Shown here in pieces: positions 7,501-13,510 of a stretch of DNA of 21,672 nt (the first letter of the stretch is position 1; each line of letters opens with the position of its first letter). This DNA comes from Actinomycetes bacterium. GTDB lineage: Bacteria; Actinomycetota; Acidimicrobiia; Acidimicrobiales; Microtrichaceae. The DNA is taken from contig JAEXGP010000431.1 of the NCBI GenBank assembly GCA_023450775.1, positions 1 to 21,672 of the forward strand, read 5' to 3'. The translations under genes were made by a program, and so were the position numbers. The notes under the pieces were generated by a model. The model did no database searches. It saw only the letters and a list, made by a program, of their open reading frames with translations, and was not told the DNA's origin.

Positions 7501-10267
7501 GACGACCGCTGATCCTTCCGGGCGGACGACCACGAACACGTGGCTCGCCGACGGACTCCTTGACGGCTGGTCCGCCAACGACGGTGTCAACACCCTTGCC
7601 GCCGACTTCGGCTACGACGCCGCAGGGCGACGCAACTCGGCGACGATCGGGACGCGCACTTGGGCCACCTCGTTCAACGCGGCGGGGGACGTGACCTCGA
7701 CGACGAATCCCGACGGTCGCGTCGCACTCTTCGGCTACGACGCGATCGGCCGCCGAACGTCCATGCGCAACCCCGACGGCACGGCCTACACCTACGCGTA
7801 CGACGCCGGCGGCCGCGTCGACACGATCACACCCACCGCGCTCACCGCCGACACGTTCACCGCAGCCAACGGCTCCACCGCAGACACGTCGAAGTGGGCC
7901 GACGTGTCCTCCACCGGCGGCACCGTCGCCATCGACGCCAACAAGGCCGAGCTCACCGTCCCCAACACTTCGGGCGCAACGGCCGGGTTCCGGTCCACCG
8001 TTGCGGCTGCAACCGGGAGCGACTCGACCTTCACGTACCAGTTCAACTCCGCCGCAACCGCATCGAAGCTGCGGACCTACGGCCGCTACGTCGACGCCAA
8101 CAACAACTACCGGGTCGAGCTTTCCGCCGACTCCACCACCGCCAACTTCTTCAAGGTCGTCGGCGGCACCACCACATCGATCGGCACCTTCGCCGTGCCG
8201 TCCGACACCGACGCCCACAAGCTCCGCTTCCAAGTCGACGGCACCAACCTCAAAGCGAAGGTCTGGGACGCCGACGACACCGAACCCAATACCTGGACCG
8301 CCACCACCACCGATTCCAGCGTCACCGCCGCTGGCACCACTCGGGTGCAACTCGCCCGCTCCACCGGCGGCGCCAACCACGTCACCATCGACGACTGGAC
8401 CCACACCAACCCCAACGCATCGCTCAGCGCCGTGGCGTCCTACGACTGGGACGACGATGGCCACCTCATCGGCGAGGAGTTCCCCGGAGCCTCGAGCCGG
8501 GACTGGACCTGGGTCGACGGCCAGCTCACCGGCTACTCCCAGACCGTTCCAGGCGCCAACCGCACCACAACGCTCACCTACGACAGCTCCGGACGACTCG
8601 CGACCGAAGCCACCAGCGGCGTCACCACCACCTACGGCTACGACAACGCCGGACAACTCCTCTCAGCCACCCCCTCAAGCGGCACTGCGTCCGCGTGGAC
8701 CTACGACAACGTCGGGCGACGCGCCACCCAGACCGTCGGCGCCGTCACCACCACCTACGGCTATGACCACGCCGGCGAGCTCACCAGCGCCACCCCGTCC
8801 ACAGGAACCGCCACCACCTCCACCTACGACAACGCCGGCCGACGCCTCACCGACACCACCGGCACCAACACCACCACCTACGGCTACGACCCCGCCGGAC
8901 GGCTCACCAACCTGACCCTCCCCAACGGCGACACCCAACTCCGCGGACTCAACCCCAACGGCCTCCCCGAAACCGTTGCCAACACCGTCTCAGCGACCAC
9001 CACCACCTGGACACTCGACTGGGACCCAGACGGCGACATCGACCAACTCGTCGCCCTCAGCCAAGGCTCCGCAACGACCGACCTCGTCTCGACCACCGGA
9101 GCCCCACGAGGAGTCGCGTCCAAGGGCGCAGACCACACGGTGCTCGCCTCCGACATCCACGGCTCCAACATCAACTCCACCGGCGCCGGCGTCCCACGAG
9201 CCAACAGCTACAACGCCTACGGCGCACCAACCGGCACCGACACCCTCAGCCCCAAACTCGGCTACCGCGGCGAACTCACCCTCGGACCCCTCCTCAACCT
9301 CCGAGCTCGCGACTACCAGCCCACCACCGGCGCCTTCACCACCACCGACCCCCTCAACGGAGTCCCCGGCACCACCACCCTCAACAACCCCTACCACTAC
9401 ACCGACAACAACCCCCTCAACCTCGTCGACCCCACCGGACTCCGACCCGACGACGCCACTACCGGCTGCGAATCAGCCCTCATCCCCATCGTCTGCGAGT
9501 ACCACGACGAGATCATCACCACAGCGGCCATCGTCCTCAGCGTCGCCGTCGGCGTCATTGCCGGCCCAGTGATCCTCGCCGCCTACGGCCCCATCCTCGG
9601 CGGCGCCATCTCCGGCGCCTTCGGCGGAATGTTCAGCATCGCCGACCAGCTCGGCCGCACCGGCCGAATCGACACCGATCGCCTGCTCTTCGACACGTCC
9701 CTCGGCGCGGTCGGTGGCGCCGCCGGCGGAGCATTGGCCGAGCTCCTGGCACCGGCAGCCAAAGCCATGTCCTTCGGCAGAGCCCGGGCACCATGGAGCT
9801 CACCGATCGCCAACGAAGCACCGGGCGCTGCGGCCCAAAGCTCCGATGACATACTCCGACAAACCCCACGACCGACGCTGTTCTCCAGAGGTGGTGGTCG
9901 TACGAACGCAGATGTCCTGTCCAACGGGGGCGGTCTTCCGATCGCACGGTCCACCGTCGATGACATCGCGGCAAGTGGAGGTGTTGGCTTGGACGGAGTC
10001 AATGTTCGGATTCTCACTGGAGCTGACGACATCAGGTATCTGGACTCACAGGGTGCAGCTGCGTTCGCCTCTGACCGAACCATCCATCTGGGTCCTGCGG
10101 CCTTCGCTGATGAACAGACGCTTCTTCGAACTCTGGCGCACGAGCGAACGCACATCTATCAACAACAGATCTGGAGACCGGGTTCAGGCAACCTGCGTCA
10201 ACTGGAGGACGCTGCTTACGGCATCGAGGACGCCTTCTGGGAGTTCTTCCGGAGGGGTGGTCGATGA
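4544..10267 (+). CDS. Secreted Rhs/YD-repeat polymorphic toxin with C-terminal HExxH domain
   Basis: Giant 1907-aa cell-surface or secreted Rhs protein, probably for contact-dependent competition. Start ATG 4544 has AGAGGG 5 nt upstream; the extra 17 residues of a longer frame from 4493 would spoil the signal peptide. Order: Sec signal peptide (cut near AASA-VGG, about residue 30); unassigned beta-rich N-domain; DUF6531-like motif DPVNTFTGAY at residue 200; about twenty YDxxGR repeats from about residue 330; LamG-like insertion at about 1100-1292; more YD repeats; Rhs core from 1572 (LGYRGELTLG, ARDYQPTTGAFTTTDP) ending in DPTGL at 1629-1633. The variable tip follows: a Gly/Ala-rich hydrophobic stretch (about 1657-1696) and a domain with LAHERTHIYQQ (His1866, Glu1867, His1870), a zinc-metallopeptidase-like HExxH motif with nearby downstream acidic residues as possible third ligand. 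Signal peptide and absence of VgrG/PAAR suggest Sec export as in WapA-like proteins. It overlaps the next gene by ATGA. Confidence 0.92.
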   Translation: MNGVGRLWRAVAAVVTAAVVVVGMPIAASAVGGATSIPDAPWMCAANSGGASNSSPLLIGSWAGTTVFTRTYVPHGATLTMQITGEVTPQSGGAKWSQMYVYHRLFEANGVSQLHRRAEGIDQTNATTSPVPMTGAVVTWTNNGSSRTIVSQLSVSLGLAGSGEASVDVSSSASPVGDPGCVDDRTKRGGGLESVKDAEDPVNTFTGAYTESRVDLAATAGLFGLDWVRQYDSGGTAGDPAWGFSFSDHLTQLGSGAVELTLPSSRVVVFEPDGLGGFERPVEFDGLLTVDGTGWRLGFSDGSATTFDSSGAMTSRESWDGQVVTAAYTSGRLSSLTSSVGPSLTMAYTSGRLTSVTASDGRVVSYTYDLNGFLTGATLPGSVTWSYTNDADGHVTKVEDPTGVDVVTLGYDTAGRVTSQTLAAGAQTTFVYDLPRSQVAVTDVATSTTNTYYYDGLGRLVTVEDEDGGTIERSYDEFDQLTGTQSRLGGSTTIDRNDRGLIVEITAPGRDPITIDYDGSNRVESVTDASGTTTYSYDGAERIPATVTDPESHTATFDVVDGLIESVTDADGVTVLYRYDSLRQLEETEDEYGNITTYDYDAVGRQTSVEKPSGATTLTGYDAAGRPDELTAADGGLTQVAYDGAGRVTSVTDPTLAVTTFAYDSDTGLLESMTDPMLRVTTYTHNLYGDLTRSTFEDTTSSETDYGLLRRVDATRDELGRETSYTYDADGNVASVEDPEGGVTTTDYDDAGRVTSVTDPGLRETTYDYEADTGLLQSVTSPAGTVTYTYDDLGRQRTVTDLRGATTETSYTPGGRVDWIDDGLDQRTDYTYDAAGRLASIEAPGGLVTEYGYDEDSRVEDVTSPGGLVTSATFDDAGRVLTSTDPAGVVTTNTWTLRGELASTTKSGEGTVEYSYNPDGTLDWVEDALNRRTTFGYDNRGRLETRTNPDSKVWSTDYNAAGELVSETDPLNRSTSYTYDGAGRLETTADPSGRTTTNTWLADGLLDGWSANDGVNTLAADFGYDAAGRRNSATIGTRTWATSFNAAGDVTSTTNPDGRVALFGYDAIGRRTSMRNPDGTAYTYAYDAGGRVDTITPTALTADTFTAANGSTADTSKWADVSSTGGTVAIDANKAELTVPNTSGATAGFRSTVAAATGSDSTFTYQFNSAATASKLRTYGRYVDANNNYRVELSADSTTANFFKVVGGTTTSIGTFAVPSDTDAHKLRFQVDGTNLKAKVWDADDTEPNTWTATTTDSSVTAAGTTRVQLARSTGGANHVTIDDWTHTNPNASLSAVASYDWDDDGHLIGEEFPGASSRDWTWVDGQLTGYSQTVPGANRTTTLTYDSSGRLATEATSGVTTTYGYDNAGQLLSATPSSGTASAWTYDNVGRRATQTVGAVTTTYGYDHAGELTSATPSTGTATTSTYDNAGRRLTDTTGTNTTTYGYDPAGRLTNLTLPNGDTQLRGLNPNGLPETVANTVSATTTTWTLDWDPDGDIDQLVALSQGSATTDLVSTTGAPRGVASKGADHTVLASDIHGSNINSTGAGVPRANSYNAYGAPTGTDTLSPKLGYRGELTLGPLLNLRARDYQPTTGAFTTTDPLNGVPGTTTLNNPYHYTDNNPLNLVDPTGLRPDDATTGCESALIPIVCEYHDEIITTAAIVLSVAVGVIAGPVILAAYGPILGGAISGAFGGMFSIADQLGRTGRIDTDRLLFDTSLGAVGGAAGGALAELLAPAAKAMSFGRARAPWSSPIANEAPGAAAQSSDDILRQTPRPTLFSRGGGRTNADVLSNGGGLPIARSTVDDIAASGGVGLDGVNVRILTGADDIRYLDSQGAAAFASDRTIHLGPAAFADEQTLLRTLAHERTHIYQQQIWRPGSGNLRQLEDAAYGIEDAFWEFFRRGGR
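7841..8419 (+). other. LamG-like beta-sandwich domain inserted between YD repeats
   Basis: Encodes residues about 1100-1292 of the Rhs protein. It interrupts the YD repeats just after YDAGGRVDTIT and is followed by YDWDDDGHL. Signature phrases are NNYRVELSA, VVGGTT, LRFQVDG, LKAKVWD, EPNTW and a final VTIDDW. The same pattern recurs in the GH5 protein at 20887-21510 (NDYRLKL, VVGGAE, VRFEAEG, LRAKVWA, EPSAW, LLVDDL). This is probably a carbohydrate- or surface-binding jelly-roll; binding is inferred. Confidence 0.7.
8621..8989 (+). repeat. 123-bp tandem repeat (three units) within the Rhs gene
   Basis: The phrase ACCACCACCTACGGCTA recurs at 8624, 8747 and 8870, exactly 123 bp (41 codons) apart. 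Each unit encodes TTTYGYDxAG followed by a second YD motif; units one and two are closely alike, while the third diverges in its second half. This suggests tandem duplication of a two-YD module just ahead of the Rhs core. Confidence 0.7.
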
Positions 10268-10563
10268 TCAGCGAGCTATTTGTTGAGGAGGTCTACCCCG
10301 TTTCGTTTGCCGAGGGCGTCATGGTCGTGGGCGTAATCAGGGGAACAGTCAATGAAGGCGACGAGATACGTATGGTGCGCGACGAGGGGATCGAATGCAC
10401 TGGAAACATTGGTCGTTTCCACATCCACCAGACGTATAACGATCCCCCAGGCCGCGTGCGAGTATCCGTGACGGGCGAGGCCGCAACCTTCGTGCGCGCC
10501 GGTGACATCCTCGTTGTTGTAGGCCCAGAGGCTGAGGTGAGCGATGGACCTAGTCTGCGCTGA
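10264..10563 (+). CDS. Candidate immunity protein, EF-Tu domain-2-like beta-barrel
   Basis: 99-aa protein whose ATG overlaps the Rhs stop (ATGA), with GGAGGGG about 8 nt upstream: translationally coupled, in the standard place for an Rhs immunity gene. No signal peptide, so cytosolic. The sequence follows the pattern of translation-GTPase domain 2: FVEEVYPVSFAEG (residues 6-18), VVGVIRGTVNEGDEIRMV (21-38), IGRFHIHQ (49-56), GRVRVSVTG (63-71) and VRAGDILVVVG (77-87). These match the EF-Tu order V-F-x-I..G..V-x-G-x-V-x-x-G-x-V-x-x-G-D, I-x-x-F and G-D-x-V..R-G-D-V-L. No GTPase domain is present. Immunity function is inferred from position; the fold is inferred from motif spacing. Codon use is less GC-rich than the flanks (lines 10321-10440 are roughly 50-55% GC). 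Confidence 0.75.
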   Translation: MISELFVEEVYPVSFAEGVMVVGVIRGTVNEGDEIRMVRDEGIECTGNIGRFHIHQTYNDPPGRVRVSVTGEAATFVRAGDILVVVGPEAEVSDGPSLR

Positions 10564-10762
10564 ATCCTGCCGTCATTGGTTGAAGGGGCCGATAGCCTGG
10601 TTAGAGGTGCGGGCCTACTCGGCGGCGGTTGTCATCCTGCTGTTGGCCGCACTCACCAGTTCCCTGGTGTGCATGGCGTCACCTCTCGCCGCAGCGACGG
10701 CCACCTCTCGTGGCGGTGTCTCAGCTCGGTCGGCCGTCACTTCGTCGTATTTGTCTGATCAT
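10544..10762 (+). pseudogene. Possible remnant ORF with signal-peptide-like start
   Basis: ATG 10544 has a strong Shine-Dalgarno (GAGGTG) inside the end of the immunity gene. The first ~50 residues look like an exported or membrane protein start, with hydrophobic core AAVVILLLAALTSSLVCMA followed by small residues. After about 70 codons the frame becomes Arg/Gly-rich and continues to 11278 only as antisense of the acyl-CoA dehydrogenase. I read it as a fragment of a secreted protein whose body was lost, or chance. The rest of the intergenic stretch to 10915 holds only the hairpin at 10845-10883. Confidence 0.25.
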
Positions 10763-10844
10763 CGACACGAAGATCCGGTCGGCGTGAACCGCCCTGGGTT
10801 CGCTGGAGGCTCTGGGGTGGTGGTCCGACGACGGTGTTCCGGGT

Positions 10845-10883
10845 CCCGTCCTGTGCCACATCCGGTGACGGGCACAGAACGGG
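10845..10883. terminator. Hairpin between convergent toxin-immunity and acyl-CoA dehydrogenase genes
   Basis: Arms CCCGTCCTGTGCC and GGCACAGAACGGG (13 nt, one mismatch) flank a 13-nt loop. It lies 33 bp beyond the stop of the minus-strand dehydrogenase, where a terminator is expected, and could act in both directions. No T-tract follows, as is common in GC-rich actinomycetes. Confidence 0.6.
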
Positions 10884-10915
10884 CACCAGACTTCCCGAAG
10901 GGACGATCTGGGCCC

Positions 10916-12121
10916 TCAGCTGAATGCTGGGATCCCCGTGATCGCCTGGCCGAGGATCAGCGTGTGGATCTCGTTGGTGCCTTCGTAGGTGAACACCGAC
11001 TCCAGGTTGTTCATGTGGCGGATCACCGGGTACTCGGTGGTGATGCCGTTGGCGCCGAGCACCGATCGGGCGGTGCGGGCCACGTCCAGCGCCATGCGGA
11101 CGTTGTCCATCTTGGCGAAGCTCACCTGCGGGGTGGCCAGCGTGCCGGTGTCCTTCATTCGGCCCAGGTGCAGCGCCACCAGGGTGCCCCGCTGCACGGC
11201 GACCATCATGTCGACCAGCTTCTTCTGGGTGAGCTGGAACCTGGCGATCGGCTGGTCGAACTGCGTGCGCTCGAGTGAGTACGCCAGTGCCGCCTCGTAG
11301 CAGGCCCGGGCGGCCCCGCACGCGCCGAACGAGATGCCGAAGCGCGCCTCGTTCAGGCATGACAGCGGCCCGCGCATGCCCGACACGCCCGGCAGCACGG
11401 CGTCGGCGGGCAGCCGCACGTCGTCGAGCACCAGCTCGGAGGTGACCGACGCCCGCAACGACACCTTGCGGTGGATCAACGGCGCCGAGAAGCCCGGGGT
11501 GTCGGTCGGGACGACGAAGCCTCGCACCGCGCCGGCGTCGGGGCCGTCGGGATCGGTGCGGGCCCACACGACGGCCACGTCGGCCACCGAGCCGTTGGTG
11601 ATCCACATCTTGGAGCCGTTGAGGACCCAGTCGCCCGAGTCGTCCTGGCGGGCGGTCGTGCGCATGGAGCTGGGATCCGAGCCGGAGTCGGGCTCGGTCA
11701 GGCCGAAGCAGCCGATCAGCTCTCCGGCCGCCATGCCGGGGAGCCACCGCTGCTTCTGCTCCTCGGAGCCGAAGGCGTGGATCGGGAACATGGCGAGCGA
11801 GCCCTGGACCGACACGAAGCTGCGCACGCCCGAGTCGCCGGCCTCGAGCTCCAGGCAGGCCAGCCCGTACGCGGTGGCGGAGGTGCCGGCGCAGCCGTAG
11901 CCGTCCAGGTGCATGCCGAGCAGACCGAGCGCGCCGAACTCCTTGGCCATCTCCTTGGGGAAGGTGCCGGCGTCGAACCACTCGCCGACCTCGGGGAGGA
12001 TCCGGTCGCCGACGAACTGGCGCACGGTGTCGCGGAGCATGCGCTCCTCGTCGCTCAGCAGGGCGTCGATGGCGAGGACGTCGTGCGGGTCGACGGACTG
12101 GGCGAGCGGCTGGTGCGACAT
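10916..12121 (-). CDS. gcdH: Glutaryl-CoA dehydrogenase
   Basis: FAD-dependent acyl-CoA dehydrogenase of 401 aa. By family resemblance it oxidatively decarboxylates glutaryl-CoA to crotonyl-CoA and CO2 in lysine/tryptophan/glutarate breakdown. Diagnostic are GLTEPDSGSDPSSMRT (FAD/substrate loop), WITNGSVADVAVVWART, and the C-terminal run RHMNNLESVFTYEGTNEIHT then LILGQAITGI. This closely follows glutaryl-CoA dehydrogenases, which have NLE.V.TYEGT..IH.LILGRAITG. The catalytic base is predicted as Glu380 in TYEGT. Start ATG 12121 with GAGGG just upstream. It is 179 bp downstream of, and on the same strand as, the next acyl-CoA dehydrogenase. I see no electron-transfer or CoA-transferase genes beside it. 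Substrate call is by signature, so moderate-high. Confidence 0.85.
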   Translation of the reverse strand: MSHQPLAQSVDPHDVLAIDALLSDEERMLRDTVRQFVGDRILPEVGEWFDAGTFPKEMAKEFGALGLLGMHLDGYGCAGTSATAYGLACLELEAGDSGVRSFVSVQGSLAMFPIHAFGSEEQKQRWLPGMAAGELIGCFGLTEPDSGSDPSSMRTTARQDDSGDWVLNGSKMWITNGSVADVAVVWARTDPDGPDAGAVRGFVVPTDTPGFSAPLIHRKVSLRASVTSELVLDDVRLPADAVLPGVSGMRGPLSCLNEARFGISFGACGAARACYEAALAYSLERTQFDQPIARFQLTQKKLVDMMVAVQRGTLVALHLGRMKDTGTLATPQVSFAKMDNVRMALDVARTARSVLGANGITTEYPVIRHMNNLESVFTYEGTNEIHTLILGQAITGIPAFS

Positions 12122-12300
12122 GCCCTCAGGCTAGGCCCGGCCGATTCTCCGGTCCGGATCACGCGCTGCAGCCGTCGGACAGGGGTTGTCGCTGTGCACC
12201 CCGATATCCCACTCGGGCTTCGGTTCCGTCGGGAGGCCCACGATCCACGTCCTCCGACCCCACCCTCCGCCCGTGACGGAATCCTGGGCCGTCGTGCGCG

Positions 12301-13440
12301 TCAGACCTTCGGTTCCTTGGGGAGGCCCAGGATCCTCTCGCCGATGATGTTGCGCTGGATCTGGCTCGTGCCGCCGGCGATGCGAGCTCCTGGCGCGCTC
12401 AGCAGGCCGTAGGCCGCGTCGCCCTCGAGCATCGCGTCGGGCCCGGCCAGGTCCGAGCGGAGGATCGCCGTGTCGAACATGAGCTCGGTCGTGCCGAGCT
12501 TGGCGACCGAGCCCAGCACCGACGCCACCGGGCCCTGCCGGCGCCCCATGGCCCACAGCGCCGTCCCACGGATCCACAGCTCGGCCAGGTCCTGCTGCTC
12601 CAGCGGGTCGAGCGAGCTGCCGTCGGGCCGGCGGCCCATCGCCAGCATCGAGTCGAGCCGGCGCTTGAGCGAGATCCCCGACGCCCCGATGTAGCCCCGC
12701 TCGTTGGTGAGCGCGGACATGCCGACCATCCACCCCTCGTTGATCGGACCGAGCAGCGAGTCGGCCGGCAGCCGGACACCGGTCAGGAAGACCTCGTCGA
12801 ACTCGGCGTCGCCGTTCATCTGGCGCAGCGGGCGGAGCTCGATGCCGGGCGACGCCATGTCGACCAGGAAGAACGAGATGCCCTTGTGGGGCGGCGCGTC
12901 GGGGTCGGTCCGCGCCATGAGGATGCCGCGGTCGGCGACCCGGCCGTTCGAGCACCACACCTTCTGGCCGTCGACGACGAACTCGTCGCCGTCGCGCACC
13001 GCCTGGGTGGACAGGCCCGCCAGGTCAGAGCCGGCGTCGGGCTCGGAGAACAGCTGGCACCAGATCCGCTCGCCGGTGATGATCGAGCGCAGGTGCTCGG
13101 CCTGCTGCTCGGGCGTGCCGAACGCCAGCAGGGCGCCGCCGGTCAGCACGCAGCCGACCATGTTCAGGAACGGCGGCACCTGCGCCAGCGCGCACTCCGT
13201 GATCCACGCGGCGTTGTGCTCGGGTGACAGACCCCGGCCGCCGAACTCGGTCGGCCAGTGGATGCCGGCGAACCCGGCGTCGAAGATCGTCCGCTGCCAG
13301 GCCCGCCCCTCGGGAGCGAGGTCGGGGGGCAGGATCGCCCCGTAGTCCCGGGGCGCCTCGGACCGGTGCGCTGCCAACCACTCGGCGGCCTCCGCCCGGA
13401 ACTCCTCGACCCCGATCTGCCCGCTCTCTGCCGCTGACAT
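12301..13440 (-). CDS. Acyl-CoA dehydrogenase (FadE-type)
   Basis: 379-aa FAD-dependent acyl-CoA dehydrogenase. Start ATG at 13440-13438 follows GGGGGAG; the longer frame up to 13623 would run antisense through the acyltransferase start and is rejected. Visible: N-terminal helical domain (WPTEFGGRGLSP), FAD loop LFSEPDAGSDLAGLST (residues 130-145), VWCSNGRVADRGILMART, mid-domain VRLPADSLLG, and C-terminus GGTSQIQRNIIGERILGLP. The usual C-terminal catalytic YEGT Glu is replaced by GG (356-357). Glu247 in LTNERGYIG sits where isovaleryl-CoA dehydrogenase-type enzymes carry their base, so that type of active site is likely. Substrate unknown; actinomycete relatives serve fatty acid or steroid side-chain oxidation. 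Divergent from the acyltransferase pair across 70 bp. Confidence 0.87.
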   Translation of the reverse strand: MSAAESGQIGVEEFRAEAAEWLAAHRSEAPRDYGAILPPDLAPEGRAWQRTIFDAGFAGIHWPTEFGGRGLSPEHNAAWITECALAQVPPFLNMVGCVLTGGALLAFGTPEQQAEHLRSIITGERIWCQLFSEPDAGSDLAGLSTQAVRDGDEFVVDGQKVWCSNGRVADRGILMARTDPDAPPHKGISFFLVDMASPGIELRPLRQMNGDAEFDEVFLTGVRLPADSLLGPINEGWMVGMSALTNERGYIGASGISLKRRLDSMLAMGRRPDGSSLDPLEQQDLAELWIRGTALWAMGRRQGPVASVLGSVAKLGTTELMFDTAILRSDLAGPDAMLEGDAAYGLLSAPGARIAGGTSQIQRNIIGERILGLPKEPKV

Positions 13441-13473
13441 CTGCTCCCCCGTCGTCGTGGTGGTTCTGCCCGG

Positions 13474-13503
13474 TTGTCCGGCACCCTGACCGCCCCGTAC
13501 TCT
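13474..13503 (+). promoter_or_regulatory. Candidate leaderless promoter for the acyltransferase pair
   Basis: TTGTCC (13474-13479) and TACTCT (13498-13503) are 18 bp apart, and the -10-like box ends only 7 nt before the ATG at 13511. There is no Shine-Dalgarno before that ATG (CTCCCCTCC precedes it). A transcript would therefore start at or next to the ATG, as in the leaderless mRNAs common in actinomycetes. Prediction only. Confidence 0.45.
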
Positions 13504-13510
13504 CCCCTCC

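Noticed and set aside
7112..8656. 514-codon minus-strand frame inside the Rhs gene
   Set aside because: Gly/Val-rich antisense artefact of the repetitive YD codons; no family resemblance and no ribosome binding site.
8001..8915. Pro/Thr/Ser-rich plus-strand frame
   Set aside because: Out-of-frame reading of the ACC/CCC-rich Rhs repeats.
10737..12412. Long frames of 414 and 313 codons overlapping glutaryl-CoA dehydrogenase
   Set aside because: Arg-rich shadows in other frames or strand of a gene with full acyl-CoA dehydrogenase motifs.
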